This document shows positions 41,784 to 50,229 of a stretch of DNA of 64,000 nucleotides, piece after piece (position 1 is the first letter of the stretch; each line of letters begins with the position of its first letter). Under the pieces are notes generated by a model. The model saw only the letters and a program-made list of their open reading frames with translations, ran no database searches and was not told where the DNA came from. The position numbers were made by a program, and so were the translations under genes. The DNA comes from Acidimicrobiales bacterium. Its GTDB lineage: Bacteria > Actinomycetota > Acidimicrobiia > Acidimicrobiales > SHLQ01. The DNA is taken from the NCBI GenBank assembly GCA_020628865.1, contig JAHDEJ010000012.1, forward strand, positions 1-64,000. Direction: 5' to 3'.

Positions 41784-43112
41784 TCAGAGGAGGGAGACGA
41801 CTTCGGCGACGACGCCGGCGGAGGCGTGGCGCAGACCCTGGACCGTGTCGTAATCGGCGGTGATGCCGAAGTAGACGTCGTCCCGCAAGGACATGGCCGC
41901 CATCGCAATCTGCACTCGACCGGGCAGCGGAATGACCGGGTACGTCTCCACCATCTCCTTGCCGAGGACCTCGATCGACTGCTCCGGGCCGGGCACGTTG
42001 ATCGCCACCGTGTCGACGCGATCGTTCGAGCCGGTCTCCAGCATCGTCGACCGTACGCCCTGCGCCAGGATGCTCGGTGCGACGAAGTTCTCCTGCCGTC
42101 GCAGCGTCCGGCCCGCGGTGGCGCCCGTCCGGGCGGCCCCCGAACTCGTCTGCGCATGAATGACCCCAAGCCGGACGGCCGGGTCTTCCTCGGCGATGGG
42201 CAGCTGTGCCGTGAGCGTGGTCACCTGACCGGAGATGCCGGCCGATGCAGCGCCCACAGCAAGCGGGACGACCACGGTGATCATCTCGGGCAGTGGGCGT
42301 CCGACCTCGACGAGGTAGTTGCGAATGCCGCCGCCAACGGCGGCGAGGATCACGTCGGTCGTCGAGCAGCCGTGCTTGTTCCGGACCGCACGAAGATCGT
42401 CGAGCGGGACGACGGCAGACTGCCACTTGCGATGCGGTCCGGCGGATCGGCTGAGCGCGTCCGGGCTGGCGGCGCGCTGGGCGCCGGCCGTGAGCCGCTT
42501 CATCGTTCGGATGGGGGTATTGGCGATGTTCCAGGCCACCCGAGCCGATTCGAGCGGGTCAAAGACGAGATCGCCGACCGCATCGAGGATCAGCGCGCCG
42601 TTGCCGGGGAGTGGCCGTGGCATCCGCTGACCGATGGTCGAGTGCACCTCGATGTCGTCGGCCAGGAGTCCGAGGATGTCGGCACCGGACACGCCGTCGA
42701 TCACCGTGTAGTGGACCTTGGACACGAGCGCCCACTGTCGCTTCGGGAGGCCGGAGACGATCCAGAGTTCCCAGAGCGGCTTGCCCCGGTCGAGGCGTTG
42801 CGACAGGCAGCGGCTGACGAAGGCGTTGAACGGGTCCCTCCCGCGGCGCTTGGGGAGCGCCGTCGCGCGGACGTGGAAGTCGATGCTGAAGTTCGGGTCG
42901 TCGACCCACACCGGACGTTCGATCCCGAGCGGGACGTTCATGAGGCGCTGGCGGTACCGAGGCACCAGCCGGATGCGATCTTCGATGCGATCCTGCAGAT
43001 CGTCGAAGCTTGGCTGCGGGCCTTCAAAGATGCCGATGGTGAGCCCGTGTGCGGCAGAGACGTCGTCCTCGAGTTCGAGGATGGCGGCGTCCTTGGGGGT
43101 CATCCGTTCCAT
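41784..43112 (-). CDS. WS/DGAT-family acyltransferase-like protein with an altered active site
   Basis: A 442-residue member of the wax ester synthase / diacylglycerol acyltransferase family, which makes storage lipids from acyl-CoA. MTPKDAAILELED at the start, PLWELWIVSGL, and NVPGPEQSIEVLG near the C-terminus are family motifs. The active-site motif HHxxxDG reads HYTVIDG at about residue 134, so the second His, thought to be catalytic, is Tyr. The ATG at 43112 follows an AAGG stretch; GTG 43115 and ATG 43100 are alternatives. It is read after the patatin gene, 19 bases apart. Confidence 0.85.
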   Translation of the reverse strand: MERMTPKDAAILELEDDVSAAHGLTIGIFEGPQPSFDDLQDRIEDRIRLVPRYRQRLMNVPLGIERPVWVDDPNFSIDFHVRATALPKRRGRDPFNAFVSRCLSQRLDRGKPLWELWIVSGLPKRQWALVSKVHYTVIDGVSGADILGLLADDIEVHSTIGQRMPRPLPGNGALILDAVGDLVFDPLESARVAWNIANTPIRTMKRLTAGAQRAASPDALSRSAGPHRKWQSAVVPLDDLRAVRNKHGCSTTDVILAAVGGGIRNYLVEVGRPLPEMITVVVPLAVGAASAGISGQVTTLTAQLPIAEEDPAVRLGVIHAQTSSGAARTGATAGRTLRRQENFVAPSILAQGVRSTMLETGSNDRVDTVAINVPGPEQSIEVLGKEMVETYPVIPLPGRVQIAMAAMSLRDDVYFGITADYDTVQGLRHASAGVVAEVVSLL

Positions 43113-43131
43113 CACGCCGCCTTCGTCTGGG

Positions 43132-44124
43132 TCATCTGGTGGATCGATCGTTCGACTCTGCGGGCTGTTCCGCGGCGGCTTGGCGGAGGATGTCCAGCTC
43201 GGCGCCGAGACGGGACGCGGTCATTGCGCTGCGAGCGGCGCTCGAGGTCTGGAGCACGACGTTCACGATGCGGGTCGGGTCCATCATCGTCGGGCCCATG
43301 GCCCGAGCCTCTTCGATGGTGGGTTCGAGGAGGAGCACCGGGTAGCCCCACTCGCGGAGTTGGGCGACCTCGCGTTCGATCTGCTTCTTCCAGAAGACGC
43401 GGAGGGCGCCGTTCAGGGTCATCCAGCCGGTGGAGTACGAGTCGACCGACATCGGGGCAACGACGACGATGAGGTCGAGGTCTCGGCCTTCGAGCAGGTC
43501 GGCGTTGGTGGGGGAGTGGGTGCCGCCGTCGACGTAGCGGAAGCCGTCGATCGTGACGGGACGGAAGTAGCCCGGGATCGCCGAGCTGGCTTCGACGGCG
43601 GTGCCGAGGGCGACGTCGGAACGGTCGAGTCCGAAGGTGACGCGTTCGCTGTCGTGGAGTCGGACGGTGGTGACCCAGAGGTCTCGGTCCGGCCAGGTTT
43701 CGCCGTGGAGTTCGATCATGCGATCGCCGATGGTGTCGGTGCGCACGTTCCCGTTCGGCAGCGCGCCGGACACCACTCGACTCGGGCGGAGGAACGGGCC
43801 GCGCATGAGTTCGCGGGTGACCATGGGGACTGAGGTCGGGAGGAAGCGGAAGGTGCGGTCGGCCTCGCGGCCGGACAGTTCGCGCATCCGAGCCATGCTC
43901 CGCGGGTTGGCGGGCATGGTCATGATGTCGTCGAGCGATTCGCCGATCGGGCGACCGCCGCGAAGGAGCCCGCCGACGTTGGCGCCGGCCGAGGTGCCGA
44001 CGATGACGTCGGCTTCGCGGGGGTCCCAGCCGGTGATCTGCTGCAGGACGCTGAGGGTGGTGGTCATGTAGGCGAATCCGGCGATGCCGCCGCCGCCGAG
44101 TACGAGACCGATGTTCGTCTTCAT
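43132..44124 (-). CDS. Patatin-like phospholipase
   Basis: A 330-residue acyl hydrolase. GLVLGGGGIAGFAY gives the oxyanion loop, VIVGTSAGANVGGL the Ser nucleophile, and GFRYVDGGTHSPTNADLL the catalytic Asp. No signal peptide is present. The ATG at 44124 overlaps the XRE gene stop by four bases, and the WS/DGAT gene follows, so a regulator, a lipase and an acyltransferase form one unit that probably turns over storage or membrane lipid. Confidence 0.9.
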   Translation of the reverse strand: MKTNIGLVLGGGGIAGFAYMTTTLSVLQQITGWDPREADVIVGTSAGANVGGLLRGGRPIGESLDDIMTMPANPRSMARMRELSGREADRTFRFLPTSVPMVTRELMRGPFLRPSRVVSGALPNGNVRTDTIGDRMIELHGETWPDRDLWVTTVRLHDSERVTFGLDRSDVALGTAVEASSAIPGYFRPVTIDGFRYVDGGTHSPTNADLLEGRDLDLIVVVAPMSVDSYSTGWMTLNGALRVFWKKQIEREVAQLREWGYPVLLLEPTIEEARAMGPTMMDPTRIVNVVLQTSSAARSAMTASRLGAELDILRQAAAEQPAESNDRSTR

Positions 44125-44474
44125 GCGTCGGCTCCGCTGTCGGTGAAGCCCCGGTAGATCTCGAGCATCGCCGTCTTCTGCGCTTCCGACAGGGCGTCGT
44201 CGTTCTTGATCGCGGTGATGGTGTCACCGGTGTCGGACGCCGTCTCTTTCCATCCCGCCTGAGTCATCAGTGTCTCAATCGGCACGTTGAGCGCATTGCC
44301 GAGGGAACGCAAAACCCGTACGGAGGGCTCGTGCAATCCACGCTCGAGCTGACTCACGTACGGGTCAGACAGTTCTGCGAGTTTGGCGAGCTCTCGTTGG
44401 GAGAGTTGCGCCAGACGTCGTTGTGAGCGAATGAACGCGCCCAACCCCTTGAGGTGGGTGCGTTCTTCACTCAT
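44121..44474 (-). CDS. XRE-family transcriptional regulator
   Basis: A 117-residue regulator. The helix-turn-helix spans about residues 9-65 (FIRSQRRLAQLSQRELAKLAEL, DPYVSQLERGLHEPSVRVL). The C-terminal part is helical. The ATG at 44474 has GAGGAG upstream. It heads the lipid operon. Related XRE proteins next to phasin-like genes in Actinobacteria and some Proteobacteria regulate granule genes, and the palindromes upstream of the phasin-like gene are candidate targets. Confidence 0.85.
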   Translation of the reverse strand: MSEERTHLKGLGAFIRSQRRLAQLSQRELAKLAELSDPYVSQLERGLHEPSVRVLRSLGNALNVPIETLMTQAGWKETASDTGDTITAIKNDDALSEAQKTAMLEIYRGFTDSGADA

Positions 44475-44590
44475 GGGGACTCCTCTGGTCGATCGTTTGC
44501 CTGTCGGGAACCACCCGCCGTGGTGGTGCGAGCCATCCTCGTAGTTCCCGCGAAGCATACGGCCGGGGGCCGGTTCGGTTCACGTTGGGA

Positions 44591-44631
44591 CAAAAATGGA
44601 ACTGCGCCCCTGGGGGGAGGGGCGCAGTTCC
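44591..44631 (-). terminator. Rho-independent terminator after the phasin-like gene
   Basis: A perfect 13-bp stem, GGAACTGCGCCCC with GGGGCGCAGTTCC, and an eight-base loop. On the minus strand it is followed by ATTTTTG. It lies 29 bases after the stop of the phasin-like gene and separates it from the XRE operon. Confidence 0.85.
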
Positions 44632-44659
44632 CGGCGACCGGGGGGAGTCGCCGAAGGTG

Positions 44660-45070
44660 TTACTTCTTGGCGGCCGTCTTCTTGGTGGCCTTCTTGGCCG
44701 GAGCCTTCTTGGCGACGGGCTTCTCGGCGACCTCGGTCACGGCTTCGGCGGTGTCACCGAAGCGCTCGACGACCTTCTCGGTCATGGAGCGGTTGAACTC
44801 GATGCCGGAGTCGATGAGGTCGAAGGTGGAGTTGACGGCGTCGATCGGCTCGGGGAGGCGGTCGACGAGGGGGAGCTTGTTGAGGTCGAGCGTCGGGAGA
44901 CGGTCGGCGTAGGGGAGTTCGACCTTGTCGAGACGGTCGAGGAGGGGAAGGTCTCGCTTCTGGACGCGGGTCACGAGGTCGGTCGTGGCGGTGCGGGCAC
45001 GCTTGTTGGCGTCTTCAGCGGTGTCGAAGAGGCGGTCGGTGGCTTCGGTGATCTGGTCGATGACTGGCAT
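44660..45070 (-). CDS. Phasin-like protein with an Ala/Lys tail
   Basis: A 136-residue protein. The N-terminal half is an amphipathic helix (MPVIDQITEATDRLFDTAED..). The middle has short repeats LPLLDRL, LPYADRL, LPLVDRL at about 14-residue spacing. The tail is AKKAPAKKATKKTAAKK. This layout is seen in granule- or lipid-body-coating phasins and in HBHA-like heparin-binding proteins with DNA-binding Lys/Ala tails; the sequence does not decide between them. Coating lipid bodies would fit the WS/DGAT neighbour. The ATG at 45070 is the natural start. Confidence 0.6.
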   Translation of the reverse strand: MPVIDQITEATDRLFDTAEDANKRARTATTDLVTRVQKRDLPLLDRLDKVELPYADRLPTLDLNKLPLVDRLPEPIDAVNSTFDLIDSGIEFNRSMTEKVVERFGDTAEAVTEVAEKPVAKKAPAKKATKKTAAKK

Positions 45071-45125
45071 GTGGGGGTTCCTTTGTGTGAGCCCCATCCG
45101 AATCTGCTTGGGGCGAACGTTGTAC

Positions 45126-45183
45126 TGCGTACTTTACTACGCATTGCAAAGTGTGCAACCCCTTTCGCGTACTTTACTTAGCG
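45126..45183. promoter_or_regulatory. Duplicated palindromic operator upstream of the phasin-like gene
   Basis: Copy 1 is TGCGTA-CTTTAC-TACGCA (45126-45143), a perfect inverted repeat. Copy 2 is CGCGTA-CTTTAC-TTAGCG (45166-45183), with the same core and partial symmetry. They are exactly 40 bases apart. Between them lies another palindrome, TTGCAAAGTGTGCAA (45144-45158). The array is 56 bases upstream of the phasin-like ATG and probably holds its promoter and binding sites for a dimeric regulator such as the XRE protein. Confidence 0.6.
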
Positions 45184-45244
45184 ACCTTCGTCACATCGTC
45201 GAATTCGGTTGTCGGCCTCGAGCGGCTGTGCGAGCGTGGTTCGC

Positions 45245-45736
45245 ATGGTGGAACGGCGGAGATTCGAATACCGGCGCACGCTCGTGGCAGACGTCCCATC
45301 GGGCGGCGCGTTCGCTGCGCCGTCGGCCTTCGCCTGCTCGGCCCTGGCCGCGGTGTTGCTCGATGCGTATCGCGGGACGATCGATGACGAAGGCGAGACG
45401 CTGGAAGACGCAGTCGAGTTCGTCGACGATGCGCTCGACCGGGCGCTGGACGGCGTCTCGTTCGTCGCCGAATCTGCAGGCGCACCCATTGCCTTCTGTA
45501 TCGTCACGCTCGTCCATGACGTGCACTACATCGATCCGATCGTGGTGGCGCCCACGTGGAAGCAGCAGCGGATCGGGACGGCGCTCGTCGGAACGAGCCT
45601 GGCCGAGCTGGCCCGGAGCGGCGTTGGCGAGGTCGGTGCGGTGATCACCGAAGGCAACGTTGCCAGCGAATCGCTGTTTGCGTCGCTCGGTTTCGAGCTG
45701 GTCGGCCCCTGGCCGCCGGCGCCCGCAGCGGTCTGA
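45245..45736 (+). CDS. GNAT-family N-acetyltransferase
   Basis: A 163-residue acetyltransferase. VAPTWKQQRIGTALVGTSLAEL is the acetyl-CoA-binding motif A (Q/RxxG-A type reading QQRIGTA), and EGNVASESLFASLGFELVGPW is motif B with the closing FasLGFe pattern. The N-terminal part is helical. The acceptor cannot be told. The ATG at 45245 is internal to a slightly longer frame from 45209. It diverges from the phasin-like gene. Confidence 0.88.
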   Translation: MVERRRFEYRRTLVADVPSGGAFAAPSAFACSALAAVLLDAYRGTIDDEGETLEDAVEFVDDALDRALDGVSFVAESAGAPIAFCIVTLVHDVHYIDPIVVAPTWKQQRIGTALVGTSLAELARSGVGEVGAVITEGNVASESLFASLGFELVGPWPPAPAAV

Positions 45737-45761
45737 TCCGGGGGACTCGGGCCGGCTCCGC

Positions 45762-45983
45762 TCAGCCCTCCTGGAGCTCCTCGACCAGCTCACGGGTGTG
45801 GGTGGTGAGATCGGTTTCGGCCCGCTCGTGCACCTCGGAGATCTCGACCTCCGTCCCGGCTGCGGCGCCCATTCGCTCGGCCAACTCCTCGGCTTCCGTC
45901 AATGTCTCGGCCAGCTGCTGATGGCGTATGTGGTTGTTGCGCATCACGCTCACGAGATAGCGCACGGGATGTTGTGCTTGCAT
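45762..45983 (-). CDS. Small helical protein of unknown function
   Basis: A 73-residue protein made of one long charged helix pair (QQLAETLTEAEELAERM and HERAETDLTTHTRELVEEL). I do not recognise a family. It begins MQAQHPVRYLVSVMRNNHI, with no signal or membrane segment. It converges with the GNAT gene and follows the MFS gene by about 100 bases on the same strand. Confidence 0.45.
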   Translation of the reverse strand: MQAQHPVRYLVSVMRNNHIRHQQLAETLTEAEELAERMGAAAGTEVEISEVHERAETDLTTHTRELVEELQEG

Positions 45984-46085
45984 GACGATGTCCTCTCGTC
46001 GGGCGCCGATCGCTCGACGCAGCGGGTGATGACGTCATCCTGAACGCCCGGAGGAAAGACCAGCAGGGGCGAAGGTCCCGACTGC

Positions 46086-47453
46086 TCAGTCGGGCTCGCC
46101 GCCGTCGACCCGCACGCAGTGATGCTCGAGCGAGTCGCCGTGGAGCCGCATGCCGAAGTGTCCGCGTCCCAGCGAGAGCTTGTGGGCCAGGGCGTGGATC
46201 GGGCCGAACTGCCGATGGGTGTGCTCGTGGCTCGGGGCGGTCTCGCCGATCGCGGCGCGAAGCATCGACATGCTCGACAGGCCGAGCAACGCGCCGACGG
46301 CGGCGACGGCCGCACCGGTGAGGAAGCTGGCGGGACCTTCGCCGAGTGCATAGAGCGAGCCGGCGGCGATTGGTGCGATCGTGGACGCAATCGCCGTCAC
46401 GCTCGTGTTGATGCCCTGGGCGAGACCCTCTTCTCGCTCGTCGGCTGAACGAGTGAGGACCGACTGCAACGTCGGCAGGATCAGCGCGAAGCCCACGTTG
46501 AGCAGGAACGACACGGCGAGAAACACGGGCACCGATCGAGGCAGGCTGAGCAATGCCAGCGCAATCGGTGAGATGCACAGGCCGAAGACGAGCGTGCCGA
46601 CGTCGCCGAGCGTCCGTTCAAAGAACCGGAGTGTCACCATCTCGTTGAAGATGAGGAAGCCACCTGTCGCGAGGAACATGAGGCCAGTTGACGACGCACT
46701 CAGCCCGAGGCCGTCGACGTACCAGAGGACGGCGACCGTGCTGAAGAGCGACAGCATCACGTTGACGAGAAACCCGATGGAGAAGAGCCGCAGGAGAACC
46801 GGGGCGCCGGTGAGCGTGCGGGCCTTGCCGACGAGGTTCAGCTGGTGGAACGGGTTGGTGTCGAAGGATGCTGCACGGTTCTCGTCCGTCAAGGATTCCG
46901 GGATCGTGAACAGCAGCGCCATGGTCAGCGCCGAGATGGCGGCAGCGACGATCGCGGTGCCGAGAAAACCGATCGAAGACGCACCGGAGTAGGAACCGAG
47001 GCTCGGCCCGACGAGGAGCGCCATGCCTGCGATCGCCCCTTGCAAGGAGAACACCCTTGTGCGCTGGTCGCCCTCGACCACGTCGGCCAGGTAGGCGGCG
47101 GCAACCGATTGGTTGCCGCCCGTGAGGCCGTCGACGATTCTCGACGCGGCGATCACCGCGAGTGCCAGACCGGCGCCATCGATGAAGTACGCGGCACCGA
47201 AGAGCACCCAGGAGAGCAGCGTGCCGAACTGGCTGATGAGCAGCACCGGTCGTCGGCCTCGGTAGTCGGCGTAGCCGCCCAAAATCGGCGCGGCGAAGAA
47301 CTGCGCGGCCGGGTATGCGGCGATCAGCAGCGAGTAGACCACATCGCTGTACCCGAGATCCCGAACAACGAACGGGAGGACGGGAATCAGCAGCATGCCG
47401 CCCATCGCATTCACGAACGTCAGCAGGAGGATGGGGCGTACGGCGGATGGCAT
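46086..47453 (-). CDS. MFS transporter, TetA-like drug efflux type
   Basis: A 455-residue major facilitator with about 12 membrane segments. The first loop motif reads GGYADYRGRRPVLLISQ, and GGNQSVAAAYLADVV resembles the TetA-group motif in segment 5. Substrates are likely drugs or toxic metabolites. The ATG at 47453 is chosen because the first membrane segment starts five residues later. The MetE-like gene lies 41 bases upstream on the same strand. Confidence 0.85.
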   Translation of the reverse strand: MPSAVRPILLLTFVNAMGGMLLIPVLPFVVRDLGYSDVVYSLLIAAYPAAQFFAAPILGGYADYRGRRPVLLISQFGTLLSWVLFGAAYFIDGAGLALAVIAASRIVDGLTGGNQSVAAAYLADVVEGDQRTRVFSLQGAIAGMALLVGPSLGSYSGASSIGFLGTAIVAAAISALTMALLFTIPESLTDENRAASFDTNPFHQLNLVGKARTLTGAPVLLRLFSIGFLVNVMLSLFSTVAVLWYVDGLGLSASSTGLMFLATGGFLIFNEMVTLRFFERTLGDVGTLVFGLCISPIALALLSLPRSVPVFLAVSFLLNVGFALILPTLQSVLTRSADEREEGLAQGINTSVTAIASTIAPIAAGSLYALGEGPASFLTGAAVAAVGALLGLSSMSMLRAAIGETAPSHEHTHRQFGPIHALAHKLSLGRGHFGMRLHGDSLEHHCVRVDGGEPD

Positions 47454-47494
47454 TGGCCGATCGTTGCCGCTCGTGCAGTCGGTGGCAACCCCGA

Positions 47495-48538
47495 TCAGTG
47501 CGCAGCTGCGCTGAGCACCCGGAGCTTCTGCTTGGCGAGGTCCCGGCCGACGAATCCGAGGCCGCAATCGGGGGCGGCGACGAAGCGGTCAGCTGGAAGG
47601 TGCGGCAGGATCGCCTCGATGCGATCCCGAACGTCGCCGACGTCCTCCACCCGGCTCGACGCAATCCGCACCAGCCCGACGATGAGCGTCGACCGCTCGA
47701 ACGCAGCGAACAGTTCGGGTGGGTTGTGTCGGTGCGCGTCCTCGATCGAGATCTCGTCGACCACACCGTCGACCGATGCGGCGAGTTGAAGGTACGAGCC
47801 GGGGTCGGCCTTGGGGTAGTCCGTGTCGTCGAGAAAACGGGGGTAGCCACAGCACATGTGCATCGCCCGGGTGACCTCGTCGGGCACGCCGTCGAAGCAG
47901 GCGCGCAGCGCGTCGATTCCGTACGCCAGCGCCTGGTTGGGCTTCCGGGCGAAGATCGGCTCGTCGATCTGGATGTGGCGACACCCCGCATCGATCAGCG
48001 CATGCACCTCGGCGTTGAGTGCGGCGGCGAGGTCGGCGGCAAGTGCTTCGGGGTCGTCGTAGTGGCAGTCGGCTGTGGTGTCGGTGATCGTCATGGGGCC
48101 GGGCAGGGTCATCTTCACTGGATGATCGCCGGCGGCTGCCTGGGCCACCTGCCAATCCCTGACGAGCGGGTGCTCGCCGGTCGAGCGAACGGGTCCGCGT
48201 ATCGACGGCAGGTCGGACGTGTAGGCGCCGTTGCGCAATACGCGCTGCGTGAGGTTCTCGAAGTCGAAGCCCTCGAAGTGGCGGCACTGATAGTGCACGT
48301 AGTTCTCGCGTCGCACCTCGCCGTCGGTGACGACGTCGATTCCGCAGTCGATCTGATCGGCGATCACTTCTGCGGTCGCGTCGTCGAGAGTCGCCTGTGT
48401 CTCCTCACTCTGCGCCGCCGCCCAGCCGCGCATCACCTTGGCGGTGTAGTCCTCGTCGTCGTGGCCGGTCTGGAACCAGTCGGTCACCGGCACACGCTCT
48501 GGCTTGGGGAACGCGCCGATGCAGGTTGTTGTCAACAT
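47495..48538 (-). CDS. Cobalamin-independent methionine synthase C-terminal-type protein (core MetE-like)
   Basis: A 347-residue protein equal to the catalytic half of MetE. HMCCGY supplies His and Cys, and later Glu and APDCGLGF Cys complete the zinc site that activates the thiol. The N-terminal folate-binding half of MetE is absent. Such core-MetE proteins transfer methyl groups to thiols, with donors such as methylcobalamin or small methylated compounds in studied cases. The ATG at 48538 follows a TAGACC box by six bases. Confidence 0.85.
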   Translation of the reverse strand: MLTTTCIGAFPKPERVPVTDWFQTGHDDEDYTAKVMRGWAAAQSEETQATLDDATAEVIADQIDCGIDVVTDGEVRRENYVHYQCRHFEGFDFENLTQRVLRNGAYTSDLPSIRGPVRSTGEHPLVRDWQVAQAAAGDHPVKMTLPGPMTITDTTADCHYDDPEALAADLAAALNAEVHALIDAGCRHIQIDEPIFARKPNQALAYGIDALRACFDGVPDEVTRAMHMCCGYPRFLDDTDYPKADPGSYLQLAASVDGVVDEISIEDAHRHNPPELFAAFERSTLIVGLVRIASSRVEDVGDVRDRIEAILPHLPADRFVAAPDCGLGFVGRDLAKQKLRVLSAAAH

Positions 48539-48582
48539 GGGCACGGTCTAGCAAAGCGCCCGAGCTGCGTGCGCTCTCGGGG

Positions 48583-49053
48583 TCAGGCGGGGGAGAGGAT
48601 CACCACTGCGGTCTCGGTCGGCCGTCGGGCGGCGTAGCCGTCCAGTCCCTTGTCGATCTCCTGCCAGCGCTTCCACAGTCGGTCCCGCTCTTCGCCCGAT
48701 TCCGCCGCCCGGCCGACGACGGACAGCTCGCCATTCACGGTCGTGAGCGTGGCTTCGGGTTTGGCTTGCAGGTTGAGCCACCACGCCGGTTCGGGCGCAC
48801 CCCAGCCGTTCATGGCCATCGTGACGAGATCGTCGCCGTCCTCGTGGTAGCCGATCATCACGGTGCGTTCGAGGCCGCTGCGTCGGCCAACGGTGGTGAG
48901 CTCGGCCAGGCCGTAGGTGTCGCCTTTGGCCGGGCGCAGTCCGAAGCGGCCACCACTCCAGCGGTAGAGGGCCTTGTGCATCTTCCATGCGAAGCGGATC
49001 ACCCAACGAGGAGGCAGGAATCCGCTCGGTTCGGTCGTCGTCGTTGTGTTCAT
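48583..49053 (-). CDS. Deazaflavin (F420)-dependent nitroreductase/quinone reductase family protein
   Basis: A 156-residue protein of the Ddn/split-barrel family. GLAELTTVGRRSGLERTVM and PAWWLNLQAKPEATLTT match the family motifs (LTTxGRKSG and PaWyhNLxAnP). Members reduce quinones or nitro compounds with F420H2; F420 is common in Actinobacteria. The ATG at 49053 lies seven bases after TAGTGT. It diverges from the Sua5 gene. Confidence 0.87.
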   Translation of the reverse strand: MNTTTTTEPSGFLPPRWVIRFAWKMHKALYRWSGGRFGLRPAKGDTYGLAELTTVGRRSGLERTVMIGYHEDGDDLVTMAMNGWGAPEPAWWLNLQAKPEATLTTVNGELSVVGRAAESGEERDRLWKRWQEIDKGLDGYAARRPTETAVVILSPA

Positions 49054-49060
49054 GGTTCGA

Positions 49061-49066
49061 ACACTA
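49061..49066 (-). promoter_or_regulatory. Leaderless -10 box TAGTGT for the F420-type reductase
   Basis: Minus-strand TAGTGT, seven bases, then the ATG at 49053. Confidence 0.45.
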
Positions 49067-49158
49067 CGGAAGGAGCCGCATCCGGGATATCGCTCTCTTG
49101 GTCATTCCGGCGTCGGCCAAAAGGACGAGGTTCCGGTGGGATCGGATAGAACCAGTAC

Positions 49159-50229
49159 GTGACTTCCGGACCCGCCGAGGTGTTGCCCATCTCGTCCGAC
49201 GCCCCCGAACCCGAGCTCGTCGAACGGGCCGCCGCGCTCCTGCGTACGGGGAAACTGGTGGCGATACCGACGGAAACGGTCTACGGCCTCGGCTGCAACG
49301 CGCTCGACGCCGCTGCGGTCCAGCGCGTGTTCGACGCAAAGGAACGACCGTCGTCCGATCCGCTCATCGCACATGTCGACGGACCGGCGATGTTGGTATC
49401 GGTTGCGGCCACGCCGGTGCCCGAGTCGGCCCGGGTCCTGATGGACGCGTTCTGGCCTGGCCCGCTCACCGTGGTGATTCCCCGCCACCCTGATCTGCCC
49501 GACGCCGTGACCAGCGGCCTCCCCGATGTGGCGGTGCGCTGCCCGGCCCATCCGGTTGCGGCCGCCATCATCTCGGCCGCCGGGGTGCCGGTCGCCGCGC
49601 CGAGTGCCAACAGGTTCAGCCGGGTCAGCCCAACGTCGGCGGCCCACGTGTTGACCGACCTGGCTGATCGCATCGAGATGGTCGTGGACTCGGGGCGGTC
49701 GGTGCACGGTCTCGAATCGACGGTCGTCGCGTTCGATGCCGGCGGCGCGATTGTGCTGCGGCACGGAGCGATCCCGCTCGAGGCGATCCAGGAGCTCGTC
49801 CCGGCACGGGCGTTGGGTGGCGACGCCGACGCCGATCGGGTCAAGGCGTCGCCCGGGCACGACGAACGCCATTATTCGCCCCGCACGGCGACCCTCGCCG
49901 TGGTGCCGGGCGTGCTGGCGGATGCGTCAGCCGAGCAGTTGGCTGCGCTGGCTCGAACCGGCGTCCGCTACGCCGGATATTCGAACCGAGCGCCAGAGCT
50001 GCCCGACGGCTGGGACTTCGAATCACTCGGTTCGATCGACCGAATCGAAACCGTGGCCCACGACCTCTACGACGCGCTCCGCCGCATGGACCGGCCCGAC
50101 GTCGACCTCATCATCCTCGAGCTCACTGGCGCCGACGGCCTCGGCCGCGCCATCGACGACCGTCTCGCCCGCGCCGCCTCCAGCGTCGTGGCTTTGAGCC
50201 CTGGTGAGCTCTCGGATCGGCTCGGGTGA
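49159..50229 (+). CDS. Threonylcarbamoyl-AMP synthase (Sua5 type)
   Basis: A 356-residue enzyme for the first step of t6A tRNA modification, making threonylcarbamoyl-AMP from threonine, bicarbonate and ATP. The YrdC domain (1-215) has LVAIPTETVYGLGCNA, KERPSSDPLIAHV, and VAAPSANRFSRVSPTSAAHV. A C-terminal Sua5 domain follows (SPGHDERHYSPRTATLAVV), which marks the long form. The start is GTG at 49159 with an imperfect TAGAAC box six bases upstream. It is read rightward alone. Confidence 0.93.
   Translation: MTSGPAEVLPISSDAPEPELVERAAALLRTGKLVAIPTETVYGLGCNALDAAAVQRVFDAKERPSSDPLIAHVDGPAMLVSVAATPVPESARVLMDAFWPGPLTVVIPRHPDLPDAVTSGLPDVAVRCPAHPVAAAIISAAGVPVAAPSANRFSRVSPTSAAHVLTDLADRIEMVVDSGRSVHGLESTVVAFDAGGAIVLRHGAIPLEAIQELVPARALGGDADADRVKASPGHDERHYSPRTATLAVVPGVLADASAEQLAALARTGVRYAGYSNRAPELPDGWDFESLGSIDRIETVAHDLYDALRRMDRPDVDLIILELTGADGLGRAIDDRLARAASSVVALSPGELSDRLG

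Noticed and set aside
44585-45181. Plus-strand open frame of 198 codons rich in Gly/Val/Glu
   Set aside because: It is antisense to the phasin-like gene and contains its terminator and operators.
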